From Prostheceraeus crozeri (Eukaryota > Platyhelminthes > Polycladida > Euryleptidae): a stretch of 64,000 nucleotides of DNA. Of this stretch, positions 36,801-48,840 are shown one piece after another. Within the stretch, counting starts at the first letter, position 1. Each line of letters starts with the position of its first letter. The stretch spans positions 186,001 to 250,000 of the forward strand of contig CAJQUW010011506.1 of NCBI GenBank assembly GCA_907163375.1. Direction: 5' to 3'. The notes beneath the pieces were generated by a model. The model was not told the origin of the DNA, made no database searches, and saw only the letters and a list, made by a program, of their open reading frames with translations. Position numbers and translations under genes: made by a program.

Positions 36801-39800
36801 CGGTTTGTCTTTAATTGTCCGATGAGTAAATGACGCAATTGGTTCGCGTCTCAAATTCCGAAGTCAGAGAAATTCACAGCCTCCAATAGATTGAGAGACT
36901 CCCCTCAGTTTTGGCATAGCAACACCGCAACATCATCAAACTTGCTTCACTTGTTCTTTTATTTAGGTGATAGAATACTATCAGAGCTTCGTTCAGTGCT
37001 AATGTAATTGAATAAGAGCTTTTATGATAGCCTGCAATTACTGCTCAAGATTTAACTGGCTATCACAGATGACTGGGTTCGCGAAGGTTCAAGATATTTC
37101 CCAAGCAGACATTTTGGTAAATATACTGCGATATATTGAATGGAATAGGAACTAATTTGGTGAATTTGGGAAAATTAATTCAATGTCAAATCATTAATAT
37201 GTTATTCATTAATGTTAGTTGATGGTGATCAAATTTATATCTGGTGTTATCACCTTTTCATGTGGTACTTCACATGTCCATTTAAAGATAAAAGAATTTT
37301 GAAGACTGTTGTAGATCCCTAACCAGCTCAGTAAAGTCAGTCTTTCTTTTGTGTAAGAAAAGAAGCATAGACACACACAACTTGAAAAAATATATCATCT
37401 TCCATTTTCCGGAGCACGACATACAGACCAGTTCTACTCTTCAATTTTCATTTAAATCATGATGCTAAAAAACTTTGATGCATCATCCAGCATCCTTGAT
37501 TGAAATTCGAAGTTTAAAAACAAATTCGATATAGACAAAATGACAAAACCCCACAAAGTATAAAAAGAGAATGAAGTGTAAGGTTCGGGTATGTAATAAT
37601 GAAATTAAAGTTGCACATGTGAACATTAACAGCTAAATGATATTCCTTCATTAATTGTGCCGATCAAATAATTTGACGTCGCTCATTTCTCAAATAAATC
37701 GGTAATTTTTTGACAAAATAAGATTTTCATGCTTTTTGAAAAATTGAAGCAAACAGACATAGCCTACGTATTAAGCTTACAAATAGAACGCTTGTTTTAC
37801 AAAGGTTTTACACTCTAGTGTCCGACATCAATTCGATCCGTTCGATTTTTTGAGAATGAATTAATGATATGGTCGCAAGATCAAATAACCATGCAAAAGA
37901 TATGCGACTGGAAAAACTTGAACCAATGACAGTTGGCAATCCTCATGTAGGCCTATTGACATTCAATATCTAAAGTGCGTCAATGGTTTGTATGGAATGA
38001 TAGGCGATAAATACCATTAAAAATCATTTCTGTAAATTAGATTTTACTCATCAACTTATTATTATATTCAATGAGTTCGAGAGTCCCACCTTGAGAAAAT
38101 TTTATTTGATTCAAGTCACAAGCAACCACCTGAGCTCTCAATCAGAGGCGAACACAAAAATTTCATTCTTCCAGAGTGAGGCATCATTAATTAAAGAGGC
38201 ATTTAGGCAGACACATCGGCCAAAGTGAAATGGTTTGCCAAAACTTCAATCCGGATCCAGTTGGATTTACATATGCACCCTTTATTCTGTCTGATAAGAA
38301 CAGAAACCGGGTAGAACTCGGCAGACGCGCAGATTCGTAGCAGCCGCGGATAGTGTTTACAGCATTCTCCGAAAATTCAATTTTCCGTCTCGTTCCCTGC
38401 AGAAACTCGTGCTGCCGGTCGGACGAGTTGATTCAGCCACTTAGCTGTCAAGTCTCTAATCAAGTAGAACTATTGGATGTTTCCAAATTTAACCAAATGT
38501 CTTTTTATATCAAAAGCACTTCTTCAGAAGTATTTGACTACTTCTAAGCATTTTATTGAAATTAAGGCACTTGTAGAATGACTATTATATGTGTCTTTAA
38601 GGGAAGAATTATTAAGAACCATTTATGTGCTTTGATAATGAGTACTACATTAAACTTGAGACAAGAATGCATGTGTATATGTATACTGTTCGCTAAGAAG
38701 TGTTCACCCGACAGTTGCGTTTTCAAGGAAGTGTGGGATCTCTTGATATCCAGATAGATGATTTGCAATAGGAGTTGAATGCCAGCAGATGTTGGGAGGT
38801 CTGCAACGATTACCTACAACGATGACACACTTGCATACATTTCAACTACACTGTCAAATATCACTTTTTCTCGAAGAGTGACTGAATTTAAATGCATACG
38901 GAACTTCAAGTCGGAACTGTAGTATTTTCTGTCGGCTCCGAAGCTCTGATTCCCATAGATTGACACTTGATTGATCCCGAGAGATGGAAATAATCATGAG
39001 AATAAAAAAGTGTCCCTTAGACATCCCTGTATAGTCTCTCAGATTATACTAAATCTAATTATAATACTAGAATAGAATAGAATTTAGTAATGAATAATCA
39101 AACATTGTGCATTTCTACATTTATACATAAGGTGTATCAGATCAGCAAGCATGAGTTCACTACAATTTTATGTTTAGCCTATGCCTTAGTCAGATCACAT
39201 AATTTAATCTGTGTGCAAAATAAGATAAGTTTTATTTCCAATGCGATGGAATTACTACTTTTAGATTTCCCTTGTTGTTGGAAATAAATTAATTGTGTTT
39301 TACATAGGAAAGTAAAGCACCTGATGGCGCTTTCCTAGCGTTGTCTGTAGACGCTGTTCATTTGTGGTCATTAATGAAAGGGAATTTAGTTGTTACTATC
39401 TAGTGCTCATGCAATCATTTTATTTCTGAAATTATGTAAATTACATTCATTCCCATGACTATCGACCAATGAAAATCCCTGCAAAGAAATAGAATTGAAT
39501 TATTTTTTGAATTACGTGTAGATAGACAAACATTTTTAAAAATGGCAATCGATTGGAAAGTCGGCAGATAGAATCTTATTTTATTTTATTTTCGAATCAA
39601 ATTTCTGAGCTGATGAACCAGTAATCGGATGACCGGAACTGGGTTCAAATTTTTGAAGTCTGATTATGATGTAATTGGCATTTGTGGTCATACTGAACAG
39701 AACATTTAGAAAGTGCTTGTGTTTCAGTTTAGTTATTGGAGTTGATGGAAATTGTTCTAAGCGATCATAGCCACGACTTAGTAATCCTTTTCTATAGAAT

Positions 39801-40614
39801 TGGGTCTCTAATCGGCAGTCGGAACAATCCAATGTCTCCGTTTGCTGCAAAAATTTCATTGTATTTTGTTTATTACTTAGATTTCAAAGTGATTCTTTGG
39901 AAATTGCATATCACCTATCATCAATGTGCTTTGTCATCACTTGGTTATAAATAATATATATCAATTTTGACCGGTATAAGCTATTAACTCTTCGACTGAA
40001 TGAGCTGATCTTGAAGTAAATCAACGCTTCATAAACAATAGTTCCCAATAACAATACAATCCATCTCAAAATATTGATTTTTTATTCGCACTTTGATAGT
40101 ATATTTTTTACGATGAAGAGACTAGGTAATGCACGTAAATATTTATTTACAATCTGATGGGTTGCAGACTTACGGTGTAATAATGACGCCAATAATAACT
40201 GCCTTTTGAAGGTCAATCGTAAAGAAATACATGGAAGAATGGGTCTGTGCACAGCAGAGCAGTTTGGAATGCAAAGCAGGACAGAATAAAGTCTATTACC
40301 TAGTTCAGACATTCCAGATATCACTAACTACTTGTAGTTTGTCTTTTCCGAACCACACTACCAAGTCCATGTAGAAAGAAGCGCAGCGTCTTTGGCTACT
40401 AAGGAACTTCATTTGTACAAGTCTGCGTACATTCTTATAATTTTCTAATAGAAGAGAGTGTTTTTGAGTGCAGTGATGTAGGTGTGCTAAGATGATGCTT
40501 TTACTTAAGTGTTAAGTTTAATAAAGGAACATTAAATGTATAATTTAATAATTATAACCAGTATATAAATATACAAAAGGATTTTCAAAGCGCAGTTGAT
40601 GAATGGCTTCAATA
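33821..40614. other. Long stretch without a supportable gene
   Basis: About 6.8 kb of AT-rich DNA. Chance frames reach 102 codons (36259-36567, minus) with no domain. A patch at 38388-38427 shares CTCGTTCCCTGCA and a nearby CGGAC with the palindrome at 46.1-46.8 kb. TAGGCCTA occurs at 35072-35079 and 37948-37955. A TAGAA pentamer run lies at 39069-39083. Confidence 0.4.
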
Positions 40615-40657
40615 AATAAGAGAGAAAGAGTGAGCGCACGCGAGAGAGAGAGAGAGC
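40615..40657 (+). repeat. GA-rich microsatellite
   Basis: Ends in an uninterrupted GA dinucleotide run at 40642-40656, preceded by imperfect AGAGAAAGAGTGAG. No other role is visible. Confidence 0.7.
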
Positions 40658-43600
40658 TAGTTTCTTCATGGTGATGTCGCAACTTATATCATTAAGAAAG
40701 TCAATTAATAGTTGAGGATGTCATAGATTGGACTTCAACATATCTACACACTTGCTCAATGACTTTGAGTTTTGAGCATCCACGAGAATCATGAAGAATC
40801 ACAGAACTTTACTTGCTATTTTATCAACTATAATGACTAGCTTTTCAATGAAATCAATGCACAATTATCTATAAGATTTGTTGCTAATATCATTATCATG
40901 CTTAGCTCACTTTTACCGTATTATATCGGAATTTCATTCAGAAGTGTCGATCCCCTGAGAGACAAACAGAGCTTTCAGACTGCGGGGGAGAAAGGACTTG
41001 CGATTCGAAAATCCCCTTACGTAGCTGCTTGAGTGTCGACGCAACACAAACACCGAAGATAATTGTTTGGAGTCGCTATGAGGAGCAGATCTATTGTCTG
41101 AGCCGACTGATAATTCGATGGGCGGGAAATATCCCTATGTCTCCGAGGGAAACGCTTCTGTGAGGATACAACGAAAACTCCCCGGAAGCTTTCCTGAAAA
41201 GTGCAAATCACACAAACCTCTCATCTTGCTATTTCTTTAAACCTATCATTTTATCACCGACCACTAACAAGAAATGAGCCTACGAGCGAAAATTAGAGGT
41301 TCCATAAAATCCACCGGCTGCAAATGAAATTCCGATAAACAGTCAATTAAAAAGCATTTGAACTTAGTTGTCAATTACATAATGCAACTGAATGAAGTAA
41401 AAATAATGATTCAATTTGATAAAGCCCCTATCATTTCATGAATTATGTTTGATAACATTGTGTAGAGCAACACAAAATATGAAAGTTTGCAGATTAAAAT
41501 AGGCCTAGCATTGCAAAATAAAGATAAATTGAATTGCAATCAGATATATAGCATTCTGTCTAAATGAATACGTTCAAAAATGCACCTCGAATTTATTAAT
41601 AAAAGAAGGCTACACAGTGAATTATTAGACGATATGTATAGAATATTTTGAAAGGGCAAAGTCAAAGCAACGATGTTTCGAGTGATGCTACAACAATTTT
41701 CAAGTGCAAAGTGGAATGGACAAAAAGCATCTAAGATGATATGTGATGTAGTCTTGATTTTGATGCGTATACGTGCTGTCACTTCGAAAGAAGAATTCGA
41801 TGAATAGAGATACTCTGCATCAGTATTTATTAAACATATCAAATAAGCACAAGCTTTAAGAATTGTAGTTAATCTCTTAAGAGTGAATTTTTAAATATTG
41901 CTATTATTGTATTCGAGTATTCGAGTCTAATTGCAGCAAAAAATAAATTTTCTCCACCACTGCACAAAGTACACATTCCATTTGAAATCTGGGGATTTTT
42001 GAATTGCATAATTCTTTGGGAAACAAACTCTGATGATTCTAGAAGTTCACTTGATACAGCAGCGCAATCGATTGCAAGAATAGCAATGGCATACTGACAA
42101 TGGTCACAATAGGGTGTTCACTGGTTGGATATAAAAGAAACAGCCCAATTTATTCAAATTTTCGTTAACAGACTAAATAATGAAAATGGGCTAACTTCAT
42201 TTTGTTCGCTAACCCTGTTATTTACCCTGTTATTCGCGTAGCCTAATTTCAAAACTGCGAACCTGTATCAGTTGTAATATCACTCTGGCATGCAAGTCAG
42301 TCTTAACTTTATTATGCATCAAAATTCAAAACTACAGAAAAATATTTACGCGAAATGTGGAATGAAAACTCAACAAGCTATGCACAATTAATGCGATGAC
42401 ACGAGCGCTGCATGAATCCATTGTGTGTCGAATCACAAATCTTAGCTCCAAAAGCAGATTTAGTAAGAATAGGATTGGGTATGCAATTCCGACCCGGCGA
42501 TTAATAGTAAAATCGAATCCGATCCGATTTTAGCACTTAAATTTTTCCTCATGCTGTCCAATCAGACGGCATACTTTCCGATAATCCGAATAGCATATTC
42601 CATATTATATAACATATAATAACATATTCCAGACAAAATGAAGCTTACTTATGAAAGACTGTAAAAGATAAAGTGTCATTTAACTAACCTTATAATAAAA
42701 TTCTTAGATGAAATGCACATCTTTCTTTAATATTTTGCCATTTATTCAGCTACCAATCATAGATCAAGATGCATTAATTATTTAATATTTTCTTAATGTA
42801 CATATACCTTCTAGCATAGATGAGTGATTACTTCCTGCAACTGTCTACTCATTAATTCAAAAATTTCAAAATATTTGATATCGATTCTTTTGAATTACTA
42901 GATGCTTTGAAAAATTTCTAAAATATTTGCAACTATTAATATTAACTAGTAGCATTAATATTCCAAAGCATACAAATACAAAAGCTAAAGTACAATACAG
43001 TGTCTTGTTTCCAGCTTCAAACAAAATTTTAAATGCGCCGGTGGGTCATACCAGATAACCGTTGTTTATTAGATACAAATGAAGATGATTTTCATATAAT
43101 CGATCTTTAAAGTTATTCCCTATTGAGTTTAGTGCTTTTCTTATGCGATCGGTCGTGAACGACTACTTCATAGACAAAAATGATCAGGAGTATCTACATG
43201 TGTATTAGGCAGCCTTTTCCGGTAAGTTGGTAGCATGTTAATAAGACAAAGGAATGATTTTAAAAATGTTTAGCCACTTTTTGTTTGAAACAGTAAAATT
43301 TGTTTGGGCGACTTAATACTTCCAAAGATAGCAACAGGATGCAGTTGAGCGAAAATCGGTTCATTGCAAGGTGATAAATCCCTCCCCAGTAGAGTAGGAT
43401 TAATACTTTCATTCAAAGCAGGAGATCTCGTTAATTAAAGAGCGTCTCTAATTTCCGGTTTTCTCATGTCGCGTGACTCTAACACCAAGCTGTCTAAAAG
43501 AAGCAAAGGACAATGATCGTAGAGTTGCCAACCGAGCTTGCCCACACTTGGGCATATAATTCTCATTTCTGTTCATTCAATAGGTGTGGATTGACTTTCA

Positions 43601-43946
43601 CATACATGTCATCTGAATTCAATTGTTATGAACAATTTAATAATATCAAAAAATCCACCCAAAATTGTTATGCCTGTTATGCATATTATTTTTATGCATA
43701 ATTACATGTATATTTATGCAGTTTATTATATGTATTTGACAAAATACTAGTAGCTTGAAGCCTTGTCCACAGCCAAAGTTGAACCTTTGTCAGAAGTCGT
43801 GATACTTAGAATACGTTACAGATAGGCTGCGTGTTCTTCATTATGAACCTCGTGCTTCCAACTCACATATCATGGCTTGAAAGAACATTGAAAATGATGT
43901 GAAATTTTGATGAAATGAAAGCACTTAGAAACCCCGTTTGTGAACT
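40658..43946. other. No gene seen
   Basis: AT-rich intergenic sequence with several 60-100-codon frames of no recognisable content. 42590-42630 is a run of imperfect ATAT/ACATAT words. TAGGCCTA occurs at 41500-41507. Confidence 0.35.
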
Positions 43947-45000
43947 ATAGAATAGAATAGAATAGGCGTTTATTTGATATCAAGCAAAAATCATAAATAA
44001 GTACAAAAATTGCAAATCATTTCGATATGATGCCGTTATACATTATGGTGCAATACGGGAAAAATGACTTAGCGCAGCGTTCGGTACGACACAATGGGAC
44101 CGATAAATGTGAAGATGACTTCAATACAGTGGGTGACAAATCGCATAAAATATGATCTGGGCTCAAAATTTTTCTGAAGAGCTTTATAGCTTGTTGTTCT
44201 CGTCGGGTTTTGAGATTTGGTAGACAATAATTTTCACACTCCATACCACATATCACTTTGTGACAACGCTTGTTAAATTGCTCGAGAAACTTTGAGTTTT
44301 TTGAATTCAGTCCGACGAACAAAGGTGCATTATACTCAAGGCTGTTCAGGACATAGCATCTGCATACACGGAGAAGTTCACGTTTAGAACACACTTGAAT
44401 TTGCACAGTTACTTAAGAGCATAAAGTTTCTGAGCAGCTTTCTTCATAACGACCTCAACATGTTTGTCCCATCGCAAGGATTCGTGGAAGGTGATGCCAA
44501 GTATGGTGATCTCTTCGACTTGTGGAATTACAGTTCTTAGAATGCGAGTGCTATTTTTCTTGAAAATCATAAGCTTAGTTTTACCAGAATTTAGTTTCAA
44601 ACCAACCTTGTCACACCAACCGGAGATGGAATCGGTCTCTTTCACAATCATGTCATTCACTTCGTTCGGACAATTAAAGGGGGAGATGATGACAAAGTCG
44701 TCTGCGTACTTAAATACTTTAGAGTTCTATAAAGTTGGATTGAAGGATCCGACATATGCCCCAAACAAATATGGACTCAAGATTGCACCTTGAGGAACAT
44801 TAAGTGCGATGTGCCGCCGAGGGCAATATACATTTTCCCCAATCCTGTTAACAACGTTTGTGTACGTTCTCAAAAGTCCTAGTTTGCTCGGCTGTGTGAC
44901 AGAATTCTGCCCCAAAGTAAGAATGCAAATTCCAGCATTGGATTCAGCCTTTATGACTTCAGTATTCCAGCATTTTTATTGGGACAAATGTTCGTCTTCT
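43947..45000 (-). pseudogene. 5'-truncated CR1/Jockey-type LINE
   Basis: The minus strand encodes the second half of a LINE reverse transcriptase in three frames. NVPQGAILSPYLFGAYVG gives the palm motif. KYADDFVIISPF carries the catalytic YADD (44708-44697). KVGLKLNSGKTKLMIFKK is next, then ITILGITFHESLRWDKHV. The C-terminal NSLEYNAPLF and CENYCLPNLKTRREQQA blocks follow, with CRTERCAKSFFPY at the end. The 3' end is an ATTCT pentamer run (TAGAA on plus, 43947-43964), a tail style known from CR1/Crack/Daphne-like LINEs. The 5' half including the endonuclease is missing, a typical result of incomplete reverse transcription. Two frameshifts inactivate it. The 5' border near 45.0 kb is approximate. 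Confidence 0.8.
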
Positions 45001-45515
45001 TGCTCACTTTCTGTGGCTCGAATGACATTTCATTAAATTTTGACACATCATTATAGACCAAACCTATAATGGACAAATAAATATTGAAAAGTCTCAAGAA
45101 ATTATTATGACAGAAATAATTATATAATTTGCAGATGCCCAGCAACCATTTTGAGACTTAAAGAATTTAAATGTTCAAAGCCTTTAATGTCATTTCGATG
45201 TCAGATATTTTTAGATGCATTTATTAAGTATGCAAGCTTATAGGCTCACATGTGCTGCAGCCTGCAGTATTACCAAAATTAATAATTCAAATAATAATGA
45301 ATCAAAATAGTGTTAAATAAATAGCGCCACATAAATTAATATTACAATAACTAGAAATATTTTGTCATAAACTTTTTAAGAAGAGATACAAAATATAATT
45401 TCAATCGAAAAAAGTTGAGGATGGTTTTTCTTTTTGGGTCAGATGGACTCACTGACATGACATCCCTCAGACAGTGCATCAGTACATTCACCTCCTATTA
45501 ATAACATGCAAACCA

Positions 45516-47820
45516 GGGTTGTAACCGGTCAGGTTTTACTCGACCCAGAAGAACCGGTAACCGGTGTGGGAAATCTCAACCCAACCTGCTGGCCGACCGG
45601 CAATTTTCTAATGTCACGTTTTTTTCAATTACAGGTGCATGAATTAAGCTTGCATCCTTTTCTGACGAATCCTTCATATACATAGTCTCGTCCTTCAGAT
45701 ACGAAATCAGGAGTAGATTACATTGCACTCCGAAAACCTATTTAATGTAACTTATTCAATGCATAACAATAAGGCATAGAGTAAGTACGGTAGGTAGAGT
45801 GTCGACTCAAAAAATGTCTGTATACAGTGAAAGTTTTTATATCAAAAGATTCAGTTTTTCGAAGAGATTACGCTCCTGCGGTCTATAAAATTATTTGAGC
45901 AGTATCTAAAAATCCAAATTTTTGAAAATTTATATATTACCGACATGAAGCCCCGTTATAAGTAATTTGAAGCAAGCTAGATATCAATGACTTTTTAATC
46001 AAGCATCTTAATTAAGCGGAAATTAAGCTAATGATCTAGGAAATTTCATGAACCACATTATAATGCAAGTCCCTGCAAGTCTTCAAGGAAAAGTTGTAGT
46101 CCGGGAGCTAGCGTGAAGTTGTGCAGGGAACGAGGTAGTACATAAAACTTTCACATAGCAGTACACCTCTAACCTATTGCAAAACTTCGCGTCTGCCGGA
46201 TCAGATCATTTGCTTTTCAGAAATAGAGAGGATAACACAATCCTATGTATTTCCAGTGGTAAAATTGTGACATTTAAGGTGTTGACTCCATTTTTCGAAT
46301 TTTGCTCATAAAAGTTACACAAATTGGTATTTTGTTGAACTGGTTATTATAGAAATCATCTACAGATCATGATCTTTCAAATGAGTTATCATTCAGTGAC
46401 AGAGGATGAAGTAAAGTGTACAAACAGACACTTTTCGTTGGTGTAACTGCAAATTTTAACATAGAAATTTCAGGAAAATTGTTGATTTACTTTAACGAAA
46501 AGTGTCTGTTTGTACACTTTACTTCATCCTCTGTCACTGAATGATAACTCATTTGAAAGATCATGATCTGTAGATGATTTCTATAATAACCAGTTCAACA
46601 AAATACCAATTTGTGTAACTTTTATGAGCAAAATTCGAAAAAATGGAGTCAACACCTTAAATGTCACAATTTTACCACTGGAAATACATAGGATTGTGTT
46701 ATCCTCTCTATTTCTGAAAAGCAAATGATCTGATCCGGCAGACGCGAAGTTTTGCAATAGGTTAGAGGTGTACTGCTATGTGAAAGTTTTATGTACTACC
46801 TCGTTCCCTGCACAACTTCACGCTAGCTCCCGGACTATTGATGTCTCATTGAGCTTCAGCTGAGATGTCATTTTTTTAATTCAATTTTCAGCGGCATGAT
46901 TTTTATGACTCACAAGGCGTCATTTCTTGAATCTGAATAGTTATATGGACCCAGTAACATCTTTTAAAGTTAATTATGATAAGCTATTTTAAGAAAATAG
47001 TCCTATTATAATAAAGCTGAACTTTCAGCAATGGTAACCCATCAAATTGCTAATTTAACAGATTGCATCTCCAAATTGACATGACATGGAGGATTTGTGG
47101 AATACTATTCTCTATTCTGTATTGCTATCATTATCAGTCAGATTCGTGCACATTTCTCCAAAAATGTAGAAATTTGCATATCTCACAGGTGGTACTGGGT
47201 CTCGACTCAAGTTCATCTAACGAAATCAAAACTGTGTACACATTGGGGATTTAATAAATGCTGAGTTACTACTCTAGTTAATATACCTACTGCATGATAG
47301 TAGGTCTTTCAGCAGGTGACAGAATCTAACTGTGCACCGGCACTTTCGTATTAATTTTATTTCATGCAGATTTGAAATTCTTCTCTGATATAGTGAATAT
47401 TTTGAAGTTTGAACTTGTCGAATCATAGCCGAATTGACTGATCACATCTATTTTAAGTAATCGGTCTATTTTCCCTTTAACATGAAGCATTGTAAACTGA
47501 TGTAGACGATGAAGAAACTCACAGGGCCTTCTAACCGCAACTCAAATTTCGTGTCAAGATCATTTCACGATGCGATAATTGAATAATACAGCATGCAGAG
47601 GGGCAATCACACATATATTTACATCTTGAATTGCTGCACAGATGACCTTTATACAAATCTTCACTCGCTTTTAATTGTGTTTAATAACTTGTCATGTATT
47701 TTTCAGATGATCCTAAACCGGCTATTTAACCGATGCCGTTCTGCCGGTCGACAAAACTTCAACCAAACTGGTGACCGGCACTGTTCAACACCGGCAACCA
47801 GTTGCAACCCTGATGCAAAC
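45516..47820. mobile_element. hAT-type non-autonomous element with 8-bp target duplication
   Basis: The element proper is 45524-47812 (2289 bp). The left end CAGGGTTGTAACCGGT and the complement of the right end, CAGGGTTGCAACTGGT, are inverted repeats. ATGCAAAC is present immediately outside both ends (45516-45523 and 47813-47820), a perfect 8-bp duplication diagnostic of hAT insertion. Subterminal ACCGGT/GCCGGT words recur on both sides. No hAT transposase (no RW or hATC dimerisation motif) is recognisable; chance frames of 63-99 codons at 47063-47254 and 47593-47892 have no domain. The central third is a separate near-perfect palindrome (46097-46837). One TIR mismatch set and drifting subterminal repeats suggest moderate age. 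Confidence 0.85.
46097..46837. repeat. Near-perfect palindrome, 343/344-bp arms
   Basis: The left arm 46097-46439 and right arm 46494-46837 are reverse complements. By eye I find one 1-base indel (five T at the left versus six A at the right, inside the TTCGAA block) and no substitutions. The spacer is 54 bp. Outer ends are TAGTCCGGGAGCTAGCG and its complement. TTG lies directly outside each end (46094-46096, 46838-46840), possibly a 3-bp duplication. It codes for nothing. A transcript through it would fold into a long double-stranded hairpin. It could be a recent foldback transposon nested in the hAT element, or a secondary inverted duplication. Confidence 0.9.
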
Positions 47821-48359
47821 ACAAGGAGATTCTGTCGTCAAGCGCTAATTCCGCTGTTGTTATGTTTAAATTTCGCTCTAGACTGCAATTAGAATTTACT
47901 TAGAATTTATTAAAATTACATCAATTTGATTATGAGTTCCTTGCCATCAATCCATGCTGACTATATATAACTTCTCTATACGTATGTTCTTTTTCATGTT
48001 ACTGACCGACTCTCCACATAAAATTATTAATGGCATGATTGTCTAGTGAACTACAAAGAATAATTTGCAAAATTCCTGATGGCAATTGAAGAAAAAATTC
48101 GTGATGATAAAAAATCGAAATTCCCATGCATTATCAAATAACTATCAATAATTATACATGTAGGTGGTCAGAAATTTTTAATACTGAACATCCTCTTACT
48201 TTTATACACAAAATTTCTGTTTTTAAATTTTTTTTTACATTTTGCTCTCCAATATCACATCACCATTTCAGACTGCGACATTCAATTTCACTTGTACATA
48301 TTTTATCATCGATCCCATCACCTTGTAACGATATCCGGTTTTGGAAATAAATTTGAATT
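47821..48359. other. No gene seen
   Basis: AT-rich spacer between the hAT element and a retroelement fragment. Confidence 0.35.
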
Positions 48360-48840
48360 TTGAAATTGCCATGACAGAAATTCTAAAAATGCTTTGTGGA
48401 TGCTCCCTATGTTGTGCTGCTTGAATCAGCCCTCGAGCCTATGGGCCTTAGTCGCGATGATGGCAAACGACCAGACGGAATGCTAACCTTCCATCTTCGC
48501 TATGGAAAACCGCTAGTGTGGGACTCCACATGTGTCAACACGTTTGCATGATCGCATTTGCTTGACTCGACCATTGAAGCTGGCTCTTGTGCCTCAAATC
48601 ACCAACGGACCTTTTATTTTCGAGTCAGTCGCAGTTGAAACTACTGGCGCTTATGGAGAAACCATGAAATTCTTTAATACTGAACTCGGACACCGCCTAC
48701 CGAAATCACAGGTGACACGGGAGATCTTGTGGTTCCAACAGAGGATCACGATAGCTGTCTTTCGTGGCAACACCCTAAATATCCGCCTGACTGGCAAAGC
48801 ACGTTCGTCATTTGTTCTCTCCCTTTTCCACCCCCCCTCG
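48360..48840 (+). pseudogene. C-terminal fragment of a retroelement ORF
   Basis: Reading from about 48400, [20 protein letters not shown] is followed by PDG, then [16 protein letters not shown] and a stop. After frameshifts the sequence continues FIFESVAVETTGAYGE and QQRITIAVFRGN (to about 48790). An E-P-x-G-L-x-R-x-DGKRPDG ... WD.TC.DT ... VAVE..G ... QR.S.A..RGN succession is a frequent C-terminus of reverse-transcriptase ORFs in invertebrate genomes. Here the RT itself is absent, and a stop plus frameshifts show decay. The local GC rise over flanking DNA fits an inserted coding relic. Confidence 0.65.

Noticed and set aside
39069-39083. TAGAA pentamer run like the 3' end of the 44-kb LINE
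   Set aside because: No LINE coding sequence adjoins it; probably a simple repeat.
42478-42545. GATCCGATTTT/AAATCGAATCC palindromic words, possible hAT end
   Set aside because: Too short and no terminus or duplication can be fixed.
44464-45036. Plus-strand frames of 75-109 codons
   Set aside because: They are the antisense of the minus-strand LINE reverse transcriptase, which has the family motifs.
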